64,000 nt of DNA from Enterobacteriaceae bacterium RIT693 (GCA_009668225.1 WJYK01000021.1:1-64000), one strand, 5' to 3'; shown: positions 30,199-40,914, numbered from the stretch's first letter. The notes: generated by a model from the sequence alone, not told the origin. Program-made: numbers and translations.

Positions 30199-32469
30199 AT
30201 GAGTGATTTGACTCATGATGGTGCTGAGCGTCTTGCGCTGCACGAATTCACGGAAAATGCGTATCTCAACTATTCCATGTACGTCATCATGGACCGCGCC
30301 CTGCCGTTTATCGGCGACGGGCTTAAGCCGGTTCAGCGTCGAATTGTATACGCGATGTCTGAGCTGGGGCTAAGCGCCAGCGCAAAGTTCAAGAAATCCG
30401 CGCGTACCGTGGGTGATGTTCTGGGTAAATACCATCCGCACGGTGATAGCGCTTGCTACGAAGCTATGGTGCTGATGGCGCAGCCGTTTTCTTACCGTTA
30501 TCCGCTGGTGGACGGGCAGGGGAACTGGGGGGCACCGGATGACCCTAAGTCATTTGCCGCGATGCGTTATACCGAATCTCGCCTGTCGAAATACGCGGAG
30601 CTGCTGCTCGGGGAACTCGGTCAGGGAACGGTAGATTACGTCCCGAACTTTGACGGTACGCTGCAGGAACCGAAGATGCTGCCTGCGCGTTTACCGAACA
30701 TCCTGCTTAACGGGACAACCGGGATCGCCGTGGGTATGGCAACCGACATTCCTCCGCATAACCTGCGTGAGGTTGCCCAGGCCGCCATTACGCTCATTGA
30801 CCAGCCTAACACTACGCTCGACAGCCTGCTGGACATCGTTCACGGCCCGGACTATCCGACCGAGGCTGAGATCATTACGCCGCGGGAAGACATCCGTAAA
30901 ATTTACCAGAACGGGCGCGGCTCAGTCCGCATGCGTGCGGTATGGCGTAAAGAAGACGGTGATGTCGTGATTACCGCATTGCCTCACCAGGTGTCAGGTG
31001 CTCGCGTGCTTGAGCAGATTGCTAACCAGATGCGCGCTAAAAAACTGCCGATGGTGGAAGACCTGCGCGATGAATCTAACCACGAAAACCCGACACGCCT
31101 GGTGATTGTGCCTCGTTCTAACCGCGTGGATGTCGAACAGGTGATGAACCATCTCTTCGCAACCACCGATCTGGAAAAAAGTTACCGCGTTAACCTGAAC
31201 ATGATTGGCCTGGACGGTCGCCCGGCGGTGAAAAACCTGCTGGAGATCCTCAGCGAGTGGCTGGTTTACCGCCGTGATACGGTGCGTCGCCGGCTGAGCT
31301 ATCGCCTGGAAAAAGTCCTCAAGCGCCTGCACATCCTCGATGGTTTGCTGGTGGCATTCCTCAACATCGACGAAGTGATTCATATCATTCGCAGTGAGGA
31401 TGAACCGAAGCCCGTACTGATGTCCCGTTTTGATATCAGCGAAACGCAGGCTGAAGCGATCCTTGAGCTGAAGTTACGTCATCTCGCCAAGCTTGAAGAG
31501 ATGAAGATCCGCGGCGAGCAGAGCGAGCTGGAAAAAGAGCGCGATCGGCTGCAGGGGATCCTCGCTTCCGAGCGTAAAATGAACGCCCTGCTGAAGAAAG
31601 AGCTGCAGTCCGACGCTGATACCTACGGCGACGAGCGTCGTTCGCCGCTGCGTGAGCGCGCTGAAGCTAAAGCGATGAGCGAACACGATATGGTGCCGTC
31701 TGAGCCGGTCACTATTGTACTGTCGCAAATGGGCTGGGTACGCAGTGCAAAAGGCCATGATATTGATGCACCAGGCCTGAATTATAAAGCGGGTGACAGC
31801 TATCTTGGGTCTGCAAAAGGCAAGAGCAATCAGCCGGTGGCGTTTATCGACTCCACGGGCAGGAGCTATGCATTAGATCCTATTACCCTACCTTCCGCTC
31901 GTGGGCAGGGCGAACCCTTAACCGGCAAGCTTACGCCACCGCCGGGCGCGACCGTTGACTACGTTCTGATGGCTGCGGATGAGCAGAAATTGCTCATGGC
32001 CTCTGATGCTGGCTATGGTTTCGTTTGCACCTTTAATGATGTCGTGTCCCGCAACCGCGCAGGCAAGGCGCTCATCTCCTTACCGGATAACGCGCGCGTA
32101 CTCCCACCGCTGGAAATCCATAGTACGGACGACATGCTACTGGCTATCACCGCTGCCGGGCGTATGCTGATGTTCCCGGTGAGTGATTTGCCTGAGCTGT
32201 CAAAAGGTAAGGGCAATAAGATTATCTCTATCCCGGCAGCAGAAGCGGCTAAGGGTGAAGATAAGCTGGCTCATCTGTTTATCTTGCCACCGCAAAGTAC
32301 GCTGACGCTGCACGTCGGTAAACGCAAAATTAAGCTGCGCCCTGAAGAGCTGCAGAAAATTACCGGTGAGCGCGGCCGCCGTGGGACGCTTATGCGTGGC
32401 CTGCAGCGTATTGACCGCGTAGACGTTGACTCCCCTGCGCGAGCCGGCGCTGGAGACAGCGAAGAATAA
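30199..32469 (+). CDS. parC: Topoisomerase IV subunit A ParC
   Basis: DNA-cleaving subunit of topoisomerase IV, 756 residues. Seen: the winged-helix domain with [20 protein letters not shown], the catalytic tyrosine region [12 protein letters not shown], the tower and coiled-coil domains and a C-terminal beta-pinwheel. The N-terminus has four residues more than E. coli ParC (THDG inserted near residue 5), so quinolone-pocket residues are S84 and E88 here (S80 and E84 in E. coli); both are wild type. ATG 30199 overlaps no other gene; an earlier out-of-frame ATG lies in the leader. Confidence 0.97.
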   Translation: MSDLTHDGAERLALHEFTENAYLNYSMYVIMDRALPFIGDGLKPVQRRIVYAMSELGLSASAKFKKSARTVGDVLGKYHPHGDSACYEAMVLMAQPFSYRYPLVDGQGNWGAPDDPKSFAAMRYTESRLSKYAELLLGELGQGTVDYVPNFDGTLQEPKMLPARLPNILLNGTTGIAVGMATDIPPHNLREVAQAAITLIDQPNTTLDSLLDIVHGPDYPTEAEIITPREDIRKIYQNGRGSVRMRAVWRKEDGDVVITALPHQVSGARVLEQIANQMRAKKLPMVEDLRDESNHENPTRLVIVPRSNRVDVEQVMNHLFATTDLEKSYRVNLNMIGLDGRPAVKNLLEILSEWLVYRRDTVRRRLSYRLEKVLKRLHILDGLLVAFLNIDEVIHIIRSEDEPKPVLMSRFDISETQAEAILELKLRHLAKLEEMKIRGEQSELEKERDRLQGILASERKMNALLKKELQSDADTYGDERRSPLRERAEAKAMSEHDMVPSEPVTIVLSQMGWVRSAKGHDIDAPGLNYKAGDSYLGSAKGKSNQPVAFIDSTGRSYALDPITLPSARGQGEPLTGKLTPPPGATVDYVLMAADEQKLLMASDAGYGFVCTFNDVVSRNRAGKALISLPDNARVLPPLEIHSTDDMLLAITAAGRMLMFPVSDLPELSKGKGNKIISIPAAEAAKGEDKLAHLFILPPQSTLTLHVGKRKIKLRPEELQKITGERGRRGTLMRGLQRIDRVDVDSPARAGAGDSEE

Positions 32470-32477
32470 TCCGGGGT

Positions 32478-32510
32478 ACGGCGGCGTCTTTGCCGCCGTC
32501 CGGTGTGTTT
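32478..32510 (+). terminator. Terminator after parC
   Basis: ACGGCGGC (32478-32485), 6-nt loop, GCCGCCGT (32492-32499), then a short T-rich tract (TGTGTTTT). Good stem, moderate T run. Confidence 0.65.
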
Positions 32511-32559
32511 TACGCTAAAGCCGGTATACTTATCAACGGCTTCGGCTCAAGAGGTAGTT

Positions 32560-33315
32560 ATGTTAGCGATCGTACGTTTTATTATTGTCGTTATTTATTG
32601 CATCCTCGTATGCATCTTTGGTTCGATCTATTGTCTGTTTAGCCCGCGTAATCCGCGTCATGTAGCAACCTTTGGTCATCTTTTCGGGCGTCTGGCACCG
32701 GTATTTGGCCTGAAGGTAGAAACTCGTTTACCTGCCGGAGCAGAAAATCACCCTACTGCGATCTACATCGGTAACCATCAGAACAACTACGATATGGTAA
32801 CGGCCGCAAATATCGTACAGCCGCCAACGGTGACGGTAGGGAAAAAAAGCCTGGTATGGATCCCGTTCTTTGGTCAGCTTTACTGGCTGACGGGCAACCT
32901 GCTCATTGACCGGGACAACCGGGCTAAAGCTCACGGCACTATCTCTCAGGTTGTCGATCAGATTCGCAAACGTAATGTTTCTATCTGGATGTTTCCTGAG
33001 GGCACCCGCAGCCGTGGTCGCGGTCTGTTGCCGTTTAAAACCGGAGCGTTTCATGCGGCGATCGCTGCTGGCGTGCCGATTATTCCGGTGTGCGTATCCA
33101 ATACCAGTAATAAAATTAAGCTGAACCGCTGGAACAACGGTTTAGTGATTGTCGAAATGCTGCCGCCTGTTGATATCAGCGCGTACGGGAAAGATCAGGT
33201 GCGTAAGCTGGCCACTGACTGTCGTGAGCTGATGATGGCGAAAATCGACGAATTAAATCAAGAAGTCGCCGCGCGTGAAGCCGCTGGTAAAAGTGAAAAA
33301 AATCAGGCGCGTTAA
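32560..33315 (+). CDS. plsC: 1-acyl-sn-glycerol-3-phosphate acyltransferase PlsC
   Basis: Inner-membrane enzyme that makes phosphatidic acid from lysophosphatidic acid and acyl-ACP or acyl-CoA. The 251 residues have an N-terminal membrane segment (FIIVVIYCILVCIFGSIY), the catalytic NHQNNYD (HX4D), the substrate-binding FPEGTRSRGRG and the VPIIPVCVS motif. The start at 32560 follows AAGAGG; a frame upstream to 32503 lacks support. The downstream gap holds a dispersed repeat. Confidence 0.96.
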   Translation: MLAIVRFIIVVIYCILVCIFGSIYCLFSPRNPRHVATFGHLFGRLAPVFGLKVETRLPAGAENHPTAIYIGNHQNNYDMVTAANIVQPPTVTVGKKSLVWIPFFGQLYWLTGNLLIDRDNRAKAHGTISQVVDQIRKRNVSIWMFPEGTRSRGRGLLPFKTGAFHAAIAAGVPIIPVCVSNTSNKIKLNRWNNGLVIVEMLPPVDISAYGKDQVRKLATDCRELMMAKIDELNQEVAAREAAGKSEKNQAR

Positions 33316-33383
33316 ACGCCCCAGACGGGTGATAAGCCTCAGGCAACCTGGTGAAGTTACAGAGAACCTCAGGAAATAAACCA

Positions 33384-33460
33384 GGAAAATCAAATTATTG
33401 ATTTTCGCCAGATAACCACAAAGAGGGAAAAACCACGTTTTTTCCCTCTTTTTCAGCAAC
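33384..33460 (-). repeat. 77-bp dispersed repeat, copy 2
   Basis: Reverse-strand copy of the element at 17943-18019, 69 of 77 identical, with weaker similarity running on to about 33373. It keeps both palindromes (AAAGAGGGA/TCCCTCTTT and AAAATCAA/TTGATTTT). It sits 68 bp after plsC in the plsC-ftsP gap. Most changes fall outside or compensate within the palindrome arms. Confidence 0.75.
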
Positions 33461-33484
33461 TCAGGCGCACTCATCGCCGCCTTT

Positions 33485-33509
33485 GGCGGTACGGTTTGTA
33501 CCGCCTTTC
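33485..33509 (+). terminator. Hairpin before ftsP
   Basis: GGCGGTAC (33485-33492), 5-nt loop, GTACCGCC (33498-33505), then TTTCG. It probably ends the plsC transcript together with the repeat just upstream. Confidence 0.6.
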
Positions 33510-33535
33510 GTTATTCAGTTTTACATGGAGCAATT

Positions 33536-34948
33536 ATGTCACTCAGTCGGCGTCAGTTTATTCAGGCATCCGGAGCTGCGCTTTGTGCTGGCTCGGTGCC
33601 GCTGAGGGCAAACGCGGCAGGACAGCAGCAACCTTTACCGGTTCCCCCTCTTCTTGAATCTCGCCGCGGTCAGCCGTTATTTCTGACGTTACAGCGCGCA
33701 CACTGGTCATTTTCCGGCGGCGCGAAGGCACCCGTTTGGGGACTTAACGGGCGTTACATGGGGCCAACCGTTCGCGTCTGGAGCGGTGATGATGTGAAGA
33801 TGATTTACAGCAACCGCCTGCAAGAAAACGTTGCAATGACCATTGCCGGCCTGCAGGTACCGGGGCCTCTGATCGGTGGGGCAGCCCGCATGATGTCGCC
33901 TAACGTGGACTGGGCACCCGTGCTGCCCATTCGCCAACGAGCCGCAACGCTTTGGTATCACGCCAATACGCCGAACCGTACCGCCAGGCAGGTTTACAAC
34001 GGTCTTGCAGGTATGTGGCTGATTGAGGATGAGGTGAGCAAGTCGCTGCCGATTCCTAATCATTATGGCGTGGACGATTTCCCGATTATTATCCAGGACA
34101 AGCGGCTCGATAACTTTGGTGCCCCGGAGTACCAGGAGCCAGGCAGCGGTGGTTTTGTTGGCGATACGCTGCTGGTGAATGGGGTGCAAAGTCCGTACGT
34201 TGAGGTTTCTCGTGGTTGGGTGCGCCTGCGGCTGCTGAACGCATCAAACTCGCGCCGCTATCAGCTGCAAATGAGCGATGGGCGATCGATAGCCGTGATT
34301 TCCAGCGATCAGGGGTTCTTGCCTGCGCCTGTCTCGGTCAAGCAGCTGTCGCTGGCTCCCGGAGAGCGGCGGGAAATTCTTATCGACATGACCGAAGGCA
34401 AAGAGGTGTCGATCACCTGTGGTGAAGCCGCAGGGATTATGGATCGGATCCGCGGCTTCTTCGAGCCATCGAGTATTTTAATCTCCACGCTGGTATTAAC
34501 GCTGCGCCCGACAGGGCTGCTGCCATTGGTCACCGATACGCTGCCAATGCGCCTTCTGCCGGAAGAGATTATTGGCGGTAACCCGACGCGCAGTCGTGAA
34601 ATCACCCTCGGTGACGATCCCGGTATTAACGGCCAGCTGTGGGATATGAAGCGTATTGATATTCAGACCCAGCAGGGAACCTGGGAGCGCTGGACGGTGC
34701 GTGCGGACACGCCGCAGTCTTTCCACATTGAAGGCGTCAGTTTCCTGGTGCGCAACGTCAACGGGGCTTCACCATTTGGGGAAGATCGTGGCTGGAAGGA
34801 TACCGTGTGGATCGACGGGCAGGTCGAGCTGCTGGTATATTTCGGGCAGCCGTCCTGGGAGCATTTCCCGTTCCTTTACTCCAGCCAGACGCTGGAGCTT
34901 GCCGACCGCGGTTCTATCGGTCAGCTGCTGGTTCAGCCCGCGCCGTAG
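33536..34948 (+). CDS. ftsP: Cell division protein FtsP (SufI)
   Basis: Periplasmic multicopper-oxidase-like protein that stabilises the divisome under stress. It has no copper-binding residues in E. coli, and the histidine clusters of true oxidases are likewise absent here. The 470 residues begin with a twin-arginine signal (SRRQFIQASGAALCAG, cleavage near ANA), followed by three cupredoxin domains. The length is identical to the E. coli protein. Confidence 0.94.
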   Translation: MSLSRRQFIQASGAALCAGSVPLRANAAGQQQPLPVPPLLESRRGQPLFLTLQRAHWSFSGGAKAPVWGLNGRYMGPTVRVWSGDDVKMIYSNRLQENVAMTIAGLQVPGPLIGGAARMMSPNVDWAPVLPIRQRAATLWYHANTPNRTARQVYNGLAGMWLIEDEVSKSLPIPNHYGVDDFPIIIQDKRLDNFGAPEYQEPGSGGFVGDTLLVNGVQSPYVEVSRGWVRLRLLNASNSRRYQLQMSDGRSIAVISSDQGFLPAPVSVKQLSLAPGERREILIDMTEGKEVSITCGEAAGIMDRIRGFFEPSSILISTLVLTLRPTGLLPLVTDTLPMRLLPEEIIGGNPTRSREITLGDDPGINGQLWDMKRIDIQTQQGTWERWTVRADTPQSFHIEGVSFLVRNVNGASPFGEDRGWKDTVWIDGQVELLVYFGQPSWEHFPFLYSSQTLELADRGSIGQLLVQPAP

Positions 34949-34979
34949 TTTTTACCCTCACCCTACACCGAGTCTTTTC

Positions 34980-35004
34980 CCCCTCGCCCCTTTGGGGAGA
35001 GGGG
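34980..35004. repeat. REP-like GC hairpin between ftsP and ygiQ
   Basis: CCCCTC-g-CCCC (34980-34990), loop TTT, GGGG-a-GAGGGG (34994-35004), preceded by a CCCTCACCC copy at 34955. It shares its architecture with 62827-62849, 49404-49424 and, less well, 48692-48713. Confidence 0.6.
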
Positions 35005-35098
35005 CATAAAACCCAGAATAACCCTTCAAAAAATACTGCTAATAGGCGTATAATCGCCGCCCTCTTGTTCATTTCTACATCATCTTTTCGGAAAACCT

Positions 35099-37267
35099 AT
35101 GAGCGTCAAAAGTCTGATCCAGCCGGATCGAGAACTGTTTTCGTGGCCACAATACTGGGCCGCCTGTTTTGGTCCGGCGCCCTTTTTACCCATGTCCCGC
35201 GAGGAGATGGATGAACTCGGCTGGGACAGCTGCGACATCATTCTGGTTACCGGTGATGCCTACGTTGATCATCCGAGCTTCGGGATGGCAATTTGTGGCC
35301 GCATGCTGGAGGCGCAGGGCTTCCGGGTTGGCATCATTGCCCAGCCGGACTGGACTTCGAAGCAGGACTTTATGCGTCTCGGTAAGCCGAACCTGTTCTT
35401 TGGCGTGACCGCCGGGAACATGGATTCGATGATTAACCGCTATACGGCGGATCGTAAGCTGCGCCACGATGATGCCTATACGCCGGATAATGTGGCTGGT
35501 AAGCGTCCGGATCGTGCTTCTCTGGTGTATACCCAGCGTTGCAAAGAGGCGTGGCGTGATGTGCCGGTGATCCTCGGCGGCATTGAGGCCAGCCTGCGCC
35601 GCACCGCGCATTACGATTACTGGTCCGATACCGTGCGCCGTTCGATTCTGGTGGATGCTAAAGCGGATATGCTTATCTTTGGTAACGGAGAGCGCCCGCT
35701 GGTGGAAGTGGCGCATCGTCTGGCGAACGGTGAGGGGATCGATGAGATTGCCGATGTGCGCAATACCGCCATCATGCGCAAAGAGGCGATGCCCGGCTGG
35801 GCAGGTGTAGATTCCACCCGTCTTGATACGCCAGGAAAAATCGATCCGATCCCACATCCTTACGGCGACGATCTCCCCTGTGCCGACGGCAATAAACCAA
35901 AAGACCAAAAGGCGGATGAAGCCAAAGCCGTTACCGTGCAGCCACCGCGGCCAAAACCGTGGGAGAAGACCTATGTCCTGCTGCCGTCCTTTGAAAAGGT
36001 GAAAGCGGATAAGGTGATGTACGCTCACGCTTCGCGGATCCTGCATCATGAAACCAATCCCGGCTGTGCCAGAGCGCTGATGCAGAAGCACGGCGATCGC
36101 TATATCTGGATCAACCCACCGGCGATCCCGCTTTCAACCGAAGAAATGGACAGCGTGTTTGCGCTGCCTTACCAGCGCGTTCCCCATCCTTCCTACGGCA
36201 AGGCGCGTATTCCGGCCTACGAGATGATCCGATTTTCGGTGAACATTATGCGTGGCTGCTTCGGCGGCTGCTCTTTTTGCTCCATCACCGAGCATGAAGG
36301 CCGCATTATTCAAAGCCGCTCCGAAGATTCCATCATCAGCGAAATCGAAGCGATGCGTGATACCGTGCCGGGCTTTACCGGCGTGGTTTCCGACCTGGGA
36401 GGCCCAACGGCCAATATGTATATGCTGCGCTGTAAGTCGCCGCGCGCGGAGCAAACCTGCCGCCGCCTGTCGTGCGTTTACCCGGAAATTTGCCAGCATA
36501 TGGACACCAACCATCAGCCGACTATCGATCTCTATCGCCGAGCTCGCGATCTTAAGGGGATCAAGAAGATCCTCATCGCCTCCGGCGTTCGCTATGACCT
36601 GGCGGTCGCGGACCCGCGTTATATCAAAGAGCTGGCGACTCATCACGTTGGCGGCTATCTGAAAATTGCCCCTGAACATACCGAAGAGGGGCCGCTGTCG
36701 AAGATGATGAAGCCGGGGATGGGCAGTTATCATCGCTTTAAAGAGCTGTTTGATACCTATTCGAAGCAGGCTGGCAAAGAGCAGTATCTGATCCCATACT
36801 TTATCTCCGCTCATCCTGGGACGCGCGATGAGGATATGGTGAATCTCGCACTGTGGCTGAAGCAGCATCGTTTCCGCCTCGATCAGGTTCAGAACTTCTA
36901 TCCGTCGCCGCTGGCTAACTCCACTACCATGTATTACACGGGCAAAAATCCGTTGAGCAAGGTGAACTACAAAAGCGAGGACATCGTCGTGCCTCGCGGT
37001 GACCGCCAGCGCCGTCTCCATAAAGCCCTGTTGCGCTACCACGACCCGGCTAACTGGCCGCTGATTCGCGAGGCGCTGGAGGCGATGGGTAAAAAGCACC
37101 TGATCGGCGGCAGACGTGAATGCCTGGTGCCTTCCCCGACCCTTGAGGAGATGCGTGAGGCCCGCAGAAGTGCCCGTCACGCCCGCCCGGCGCTGACGAA
37201 ACATACGCCGCTTGTGCACCAGCGGCGTCCGGCAGCAGCAGGAAAGAGGAAGCCGCTCGGGAAGTAA
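35099..37267 (+). CDS. ygiQ: Radical SAM protein YgiQ
   Basis: UPF0313 radical-SAM enzyme, 722 residues, of unknown reaction. Seen: a long N-terminal domain ([20 protein letters not shown]), the iron-sulphur motif [12 protein letters not shown] (CX3CX2C) near residue 390, and a C-terminal basic tail ([18 protein letters not shown]) shorter than in E. coli YgiQ. The frame is intact; in some E. coli K-12 annotations this gene is split. Confidence 0.93.
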   Translation: MSVKSLIQPDRELFSWPQYWAACFGPAPFLPMSREEMDELGWDSCDIILVTGDAYVDHPSFGMAICGRMLEAQGFRVGIIAQPDWTSKQDFMRLGKPNLFFGVTAGNMDSMINRYTADRKLRHDDAYTPDNVAGKRPDRASLVYTQRCKEAWRDVPVILGGIEASLRRTAHYDYWSDTVRRSILVDAKADMLIFGNGERPLVEVAHRLANGEGIDEIADVRNTAIMRKEAMPGWAGVDSTRLDTPGKIDPIPHPYGDDLPCADGNKPKDQKADEAKAVTVQPPRPKPWEKTYVLLPSFEKVKADKVMYAHASRILHHETNPGCARALMQKHGDRYIWINPPAIPLSTEEMDSVFALPYQRVPHPSYGKARIPAYEMIRFSVNIMRGCFGGCSFCSITEHEGRIIQSRSEDSIISEIEAMRDTVPGFTGVVSDLGGPTANMYMLRCKSPRAEQTCRRLSCVYPEICQHMDTNHQPTIDLYRRARDLKGIKKILIASGVRYDLAVADPRYIKELATHHVGGYLKIAPEHTEEGPLSKMMKPGMGSYHRFKELFDTYSKQAGKEQYLIPYFISAHPGTRDEDMVNLALWLKQHRFRLDQVQNFYPSPLANSTTMYYTGKNPLSKVNYKSEDIVVPRGDRQRRLHKALLRYHDPANWPLIREALEAMGKKHLIGGRRECLVPSPTLEEMREARRSARHARPALTKHTPLVHQRRPAAAGKRKPLGK

Positions 37268-37386
37268 CGGCAGGTTCGATCATGCCGCTGTCATTTTTTT
37301 CTGCGACAAAGAGGGAAGGGAATCCTTGTTCGCCGGGCCTTGCGCTAAGCTGCCCGGCGGCTTCTTTGCTGAAATGAGAAATGAAC

Positions 37387-38049
37387 ATGTCTAACCCGCT
37401 TTACGTTTTTGATCTCGACCACACCCTGATAGACGCCGACTGCAGCACGCTCTGGAGCCGCTTCCTTTCCCGCGAAGGGCTGATAAAAGACGCCGATTAT
37501 CTGGCTAAAGAGCACAAGCTGATGCTCGACTATCAGCGTGGCGAAATGAACATTCATGAATACGTTGGCGTGACGCTTGCGCCGCTGGCCGGCATGACTA
37601 TCGCTGATGTAGACACGCTGGTAGCGCGCTGTGTAGAAACCGATATTCTGCCGCTGGTTTACCCGGAGGCGTCGCGCCTGATTGAACAACTGCACGCTCA
37701 GGGCCAGCAGATGATGATTATCTCCGCGTCCGTCAGCCTGCTGGTGAAGGCGATTGCGCCACGGCTGGGTATCAAACATGCGATAGGCATCGACCTGGTG
37801 ACCGGCAACAATGCCTACACCAGCGTGATAAGCGGCGTGCCGAGCTACCAGACCGGTAAAATTACCCGTCTGAAGGAGTGGCAACAGGCGAACCCGGCGT
37901 TCAGTGGGGAGCTAACTTTCTATACTGATTCCATCAACGATTTACCGCTATGCCTTGAGGCCGACCATGTGCTGATGGTCAATCCTTGCCGGAAGCTGGC
38001 CGCGCAGGGGGCTCGCTATGGCTGGCAAACGCTGAACTGGTCTTTATGA
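37387..38049 (+). CDS. HAD-IB family phosphatase (SerB-like)
   Basis: Haloacid-dehalogenase phosphohydrolase of 220 residues. Motif I is YVFDLDHTLIDAD with the nucleophilic Asp, motif II IISASVS, motif III the Lys in TGKITRL and motif IV YTDSINDLPL. The closest general group is the SerB/HAD-IB proteins acting on phosphomonoesters such as phosphoserine; the real substrate is not known. ATG 37387 fits GAGA upstream better than ATG 37381. It converges on the phnE gene, so there is no operon with the transporter. Confidence 0.85.
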   Translation: MSNPLYVFDLDHTLIDADCSTLWSRFLSREGLIKDADYLAKEHKLMLDYQRGEMNIHEYVGVTLAPLAGMTIADVDTLVARCVETDILPLVYPEASRLIEQLHAQGQQMMIISASVSLLVKAIAPRLGIKHAIGIDLVTGNNAYTSVISGVPSYQTGKITRLKEWQQANPAFSGELTFYTDSINDLPLCLEADHVLMVNPCRKLAAQGARYGWQTLNWSL

Positions 38050-38088
38050 GATATTGGGGCGCGGTTAAGCCGGGCCCCGTTTTAGACG

Positions 38089-38970
38089 TTATTGTGGGGA
38101 GTACAGCGGTACCGGTTTTCCGGTGATATAGCGGCGGCGCAGCCACGCAGAAATAGCGTCCATCGCCATCACCACGCAAACCAGAATGAGGGTAATAAAC
38201 ATCACCACGTCCCAGTTCCATAGCCGCATGTTTTCGGCGTACACCAGGCCTACACCGCCTGCTCCAACAAAGCCCAGCACTGCCGCCGAGCGGGTGTTAG
38301 ATTCAATTTGATACAGGCTCAGGGAGAGAAACGCGGGGAACGACTGGGTGAAGATCCCGAAGCGGTGTTTCTGAATTCCCGCCGCGCCCACGGCGGTTAA
38401 TCCCCGACTCGGAGAGCGCTCTACCGCTTCGTGCCCCTCGGCATACAGCCTGCCCAGCAGCCCGGTATCCTGCATAACAATCGCCAGCACGCCTGCCAGC
38501 GGGCCAAGCCCAACCGCGCGTACGAAAATCAGCCCCCAAATTGCCATATCGACACCGCGCAGCAGGTCAAACAGGCGGCGCACCAGCAGCGCGACTATGC
38601 GAGCTACCGGGCCCTGCATGATATTGCGGGCGGCAAAGAACGACAGCAGCAGCGCCAGCACCGTGGCGGTCAGCGTCCCGGCAAAAACAATGGCGAGCGT
38701 AATGGCGATTTGCGAGAAGTAATAGGCAAACGGCCAGTTAACAAAGTCATGCCAGACGAACATGCGCAGGAAGTAGCGCCCCAGTTGAACCATACCGCTG
38801 AGGATTTGCCCGGAGTCGATGCCGAAGGTGAAGAAGAACCAGACGTAATAGCCGAGAATGGCGGCGGCCAGCAGGCCGATGTGGCGCAGATAGCGCCCCT
38901 GCATGCGGTAAAGTTCGCGGTGCTGCTCGCGACTTTTAGCGATATCCGGTGTTGCCTGAGAAATACTCAT
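38089..38970 (-). CDS. phnE: Phosphonate-type ABC transporter permease PhnE (second)
   Basis: Inner-membrane permease of 293 residues with a long N-terminal extension, six or so membrane segments and the coupling-loop region near VERSPSRGLTAVGAAGIQKHR, then the VGAGGVGLVY motif of PhnE proteins. It overlaps the preceding permease gene by ATGA, showing translational coupling. With its partner it would form a heterodimeric channel for PhnC/PhnD. The system may carry phosphonates, phosphite or phosphate esters; the cargo is not settled by sequence. Confidence 0.88.
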   Translation of the reverse strand: MSISQATPDIAKSREQHRELYRMQGRYLRHIGLLAAAILGYYVWFFFTFGIDSGQILSGMVQLGRYFLRMFVWHDFVNWPFAYYFSQIAITLAIVFAGTLTATVLALLLSFFAARNIMQGPVARIVALLVRRLFDLLRGVDMAIWGLIFVRAVGLGPLAGVLAIVMQDTGLLGRLYAEGHEAVERSPSRGLTAVGAAGIQKHRFGIFTQSFPAFLSLSLYQIESNTRSAAVLGFVGAGGVGLVYAENMRLWNWDVVMFITLILVCVVMAMDAISAWLRRRYITGKPVPLYSPQ

Positions 38971-39836
38971 TTTTTCCCCTCCAGAACCCAGCGGCGCAGC
39001 CTGCCGGACAGGACATCGAGGACGGAAACCACCACGATAATTAGCAGCAGCGTGATGCTGACCTGATCGTAGCGATCGAGTTTAATGTTGGTCATCAGCT
39101 CCTGCCCGATCCCGCCCGCGCCCACGAGGCCGAGAATGGTGGAGGAGCGGAAGTTAATTTCAAAGCGCATAAAGCTGTAGGACAGGAAGATCGGCTTCAC
39201 CTGTGGCCACAGGGCAAAGCGTATGCGCTGAATCGGCGTTGCTCCGCAGGCGACAAGCCCGCGCACCGGTTTGTCGGAGGCGCTCTCGATGGCTTCATAA
39301 AACAGCTTGGTCAGGCTGCCAATGGTGTGCAGGGCCAGCGCCAGAAACCCCGGAATAGCGCCGATACCAAAGGCCATCACGAACATCACCGCCCACGCCA
39401 GCTCCGGCATGGTTCTCAGAAACGCAACCGACGCGCGCACGCCAAAGCGTACGGCAGGCGGCGTCCAGGTATTACCGGCGGCAAGAAAAGCCAACACGGC
39501 GGCAATGCAGGTCGAAATCAGCGTCGAAGCCAGCGCCAGCTGCAGCGTTTCCCAAATCAGCGGCAGCTGAATAGGCAGGCGATATCCCCAGTAGGCCAGC
39601 GAGCCTTTGGTATGGACGTCGGCCAGCAGAACCGGAAGGTGCAGCGTCGGCAGGGTTTCGAACATGTAGTCGAGGAAGTTTGGCAGTGATTGCCAGATGG
39701 TGGTCAGGCTGAACTCAGCGACATGACCGGCGGTAAGATACAAACCTACCAACAGCAGGGACCAAATCAGCGTGTCGCGCTTCTGGCGCATTCTGACCTG
39801 GTGATAGTAACGCTCAAATTCCGTATTCAACATCAT
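38967..39836 (-). CDS. phnE: Phosphonate-type ABC transporter permease PhnE (first)
   Basis: PhnE-family permease of about 289 residues with membrane segments, the EAA-like loop SASDKPVRGLVACGATPIQRIR and GLVGAGGIGQEL. Starts possible are GTG 39839 and ATG 39836 or 39833; no strong ribosome-binding site decides among them. A 101-bp gap separates it from phnD and holds an intrinsic terminator, so its expression relative to phnD is probably reduced. Confidence 0.88.
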   Translation of the reverse strand: MMLNTEFERYYHQVRMRQKRDTLIWSLLLVGLYLTAGHVAEFSLTTIWQSLPNFLDYMFETLPTLHLPVLLADVHTKGSLAYWGYRLPIQLPLIWETLQLALASTLISTCIAAVLAFLAAGNTWTPPAVRFGVRASVAFLRTMPELAWAVMFVMAFGIGAIPGFLALALHTIGSLTKLFYEAIESASDKPVRGLVACGATPIQRIRFALWPQVKPIFLSYSFMRFEINFRSSTILGLVGAGGIGQELMTNIKLDRYDQVSITLLLIIVVVSVLDVLSGRLRRWVLEGKK

Positions 39837-39883
39837 CACTTAATATCCGGTTTGTTTCCGGTGACGGGTCGCCCCGTCCTGAT

Positions 39884-39914
39884 AAAAAAGCACCCAGGCA
39901 GGCCGCCGGGGTGC
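39884..39914 (-). terminator. Intrinsic terminator between phnD and phnE
   Basis: Read leftward: GCACCC (39914-39909) ... GGGTGC (39895-39890) with a GC-rich interior, followed by TTTTTT (39889-39884). It stands inside the phnCDEE gene string and would cut most transcripts after phnD. Confidence 0.75.
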
Positions 39915-39937
39915 GATTTTTATGCGACGTTCGGCAA

Positions 39938-40879
39938 TTAGCGAGCGCTAACCAGCTCACGCTTCATGTCGATGATCTGCTGGAAGTCAGCCACTGACGC
40001 CGGGCCGATGTGCTGGGTGCCGCCCATCGCCTTCACGAAGCAACCGTGATCTTCTTTATCCAGTTTTTTCACTGCATCTACCACTTTGGCCTTGAAGTCA
40101 GCCGGCAGCTTGTTGCTGACCAGAATTGGACCGTTCGGGATCAGTGGTGAAGTCCAGATGATGCGGATCTGCTTCATCAGGTCAGGGTGATCCATACGGA
40201 TCAGGCGGTTAAACGCCCCGGCGGTGTAGCCGTCGTTATAGTCGCCAACCATTGAAGCCCAGGTCACCGCGCCAGCAAACTGGCCGTTCAGCACGCCCAG
40301 GATGTCCTGTTCGTGGCCGCCGGAGAAGGTGACGCTGGAGAAGAAGTTGTTGTACTTGTTGTCCGCAGTGCCGCCGAGTTTCTGTTTGAACTCGTGGTTA
40401 GGGATCAGGTAGCCAGAGGTGGAGTCCGGATCCGCGAAGCCGAAGGATTTCCCTTTCAGATCTTCGATGGTTTTGTACGGGCTGTCGGCTTTCACGATCA
40501 CCACAGAATGGTAGCCGCGGGACTGGTCTTTATCGTCAACCGCGATGCCAACGATATCCACCGCTTTCGGGTCGTTCATGTACACCGAAGCGTAGGAAGA
40601 AGGGGACATGCTCAGCACCAGGTCGACTTTACCGCCGATCAGGCCCTGAATAACGCCAGAGTAGTCAGAAGAGTTACGCAGTTTAGTGTCGACATTCAGT
40701 TCTTTATCCATGAACTGCTTCACACACTGGTTATCACCAATTTGCTGGGTCGCATTCTGCCCGCCGAGGATCCCGAGGTTCAGTTCGCGCGGCTGGTCAG
40801 CAGCCATAGCGTGGCCTGCAATCACAAGGCCAGTAATCACTGCAGATAAACGTAATGCGCCAGTCAGTTGCTTTTTCAT
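39938..40879 (-). CDS. phnD: Phosphonate-type ABC transporter substrate-binding protein PhnD
   Basis: Periplasmic binding protein of 313 residues. The signal peptide ends GHAMA, the mature protein starts ADQPRELNLGILGGQNATQQ, and the ligand-site segments SMSPSSYASVYM and FGFADPDSTSGYLIPNHEF are typical of the PhnD family. ATG 40879 fits AGGC upstream; ATG 40885 is too close to it. It follows phnC by 35 bp. Confidence 0.9.
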   Translation of the reverse strand: MKKQLTGALRLSAVITGLVIAGHAMAADQPRELNLGILGGQNATQQIGDNQCVKQFMDKELNVDTKLRNSSDYSGVIQGLIGGKVDLVLSMSPSSYASVYMNDPKAVDIVGIAVDDKDQSRGYHSVVIVKADSPYKTIEDLKGKSFGFADPDSTSGYLIPNHEFKQKLGGTADNKYNNFFSSVTFSGGHEQDILGVLNGQFAGAVTWASMVGDYNDGYTAGAFNRLIRMDHPDLMKQIRIIWTSPLIPNGPILVSNKLPADFKAKVVDAVKKLDKEDHGCFVKAMGGTQHIGPASVADFQQIIDMKRELVSAR

Positions 40880-40914
40880 TATCATTGCCTGTGTTGTATC
40901 AATTGGAGAGAGAA

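Noticed and set aside
36134-37219. 361-codon leftward frame opposite ygiQ
   Set aside because: Mirror frame of a GC-rich conserved gene; the sense protein is a clear YgiQ orthologue.
37305-37330. Possible third copy of the 77-bp repeat (GACAAAGAGGGA)
   Set aside because: Only about 12 bases match and the pairing arm TCCCTCTTT is absent.
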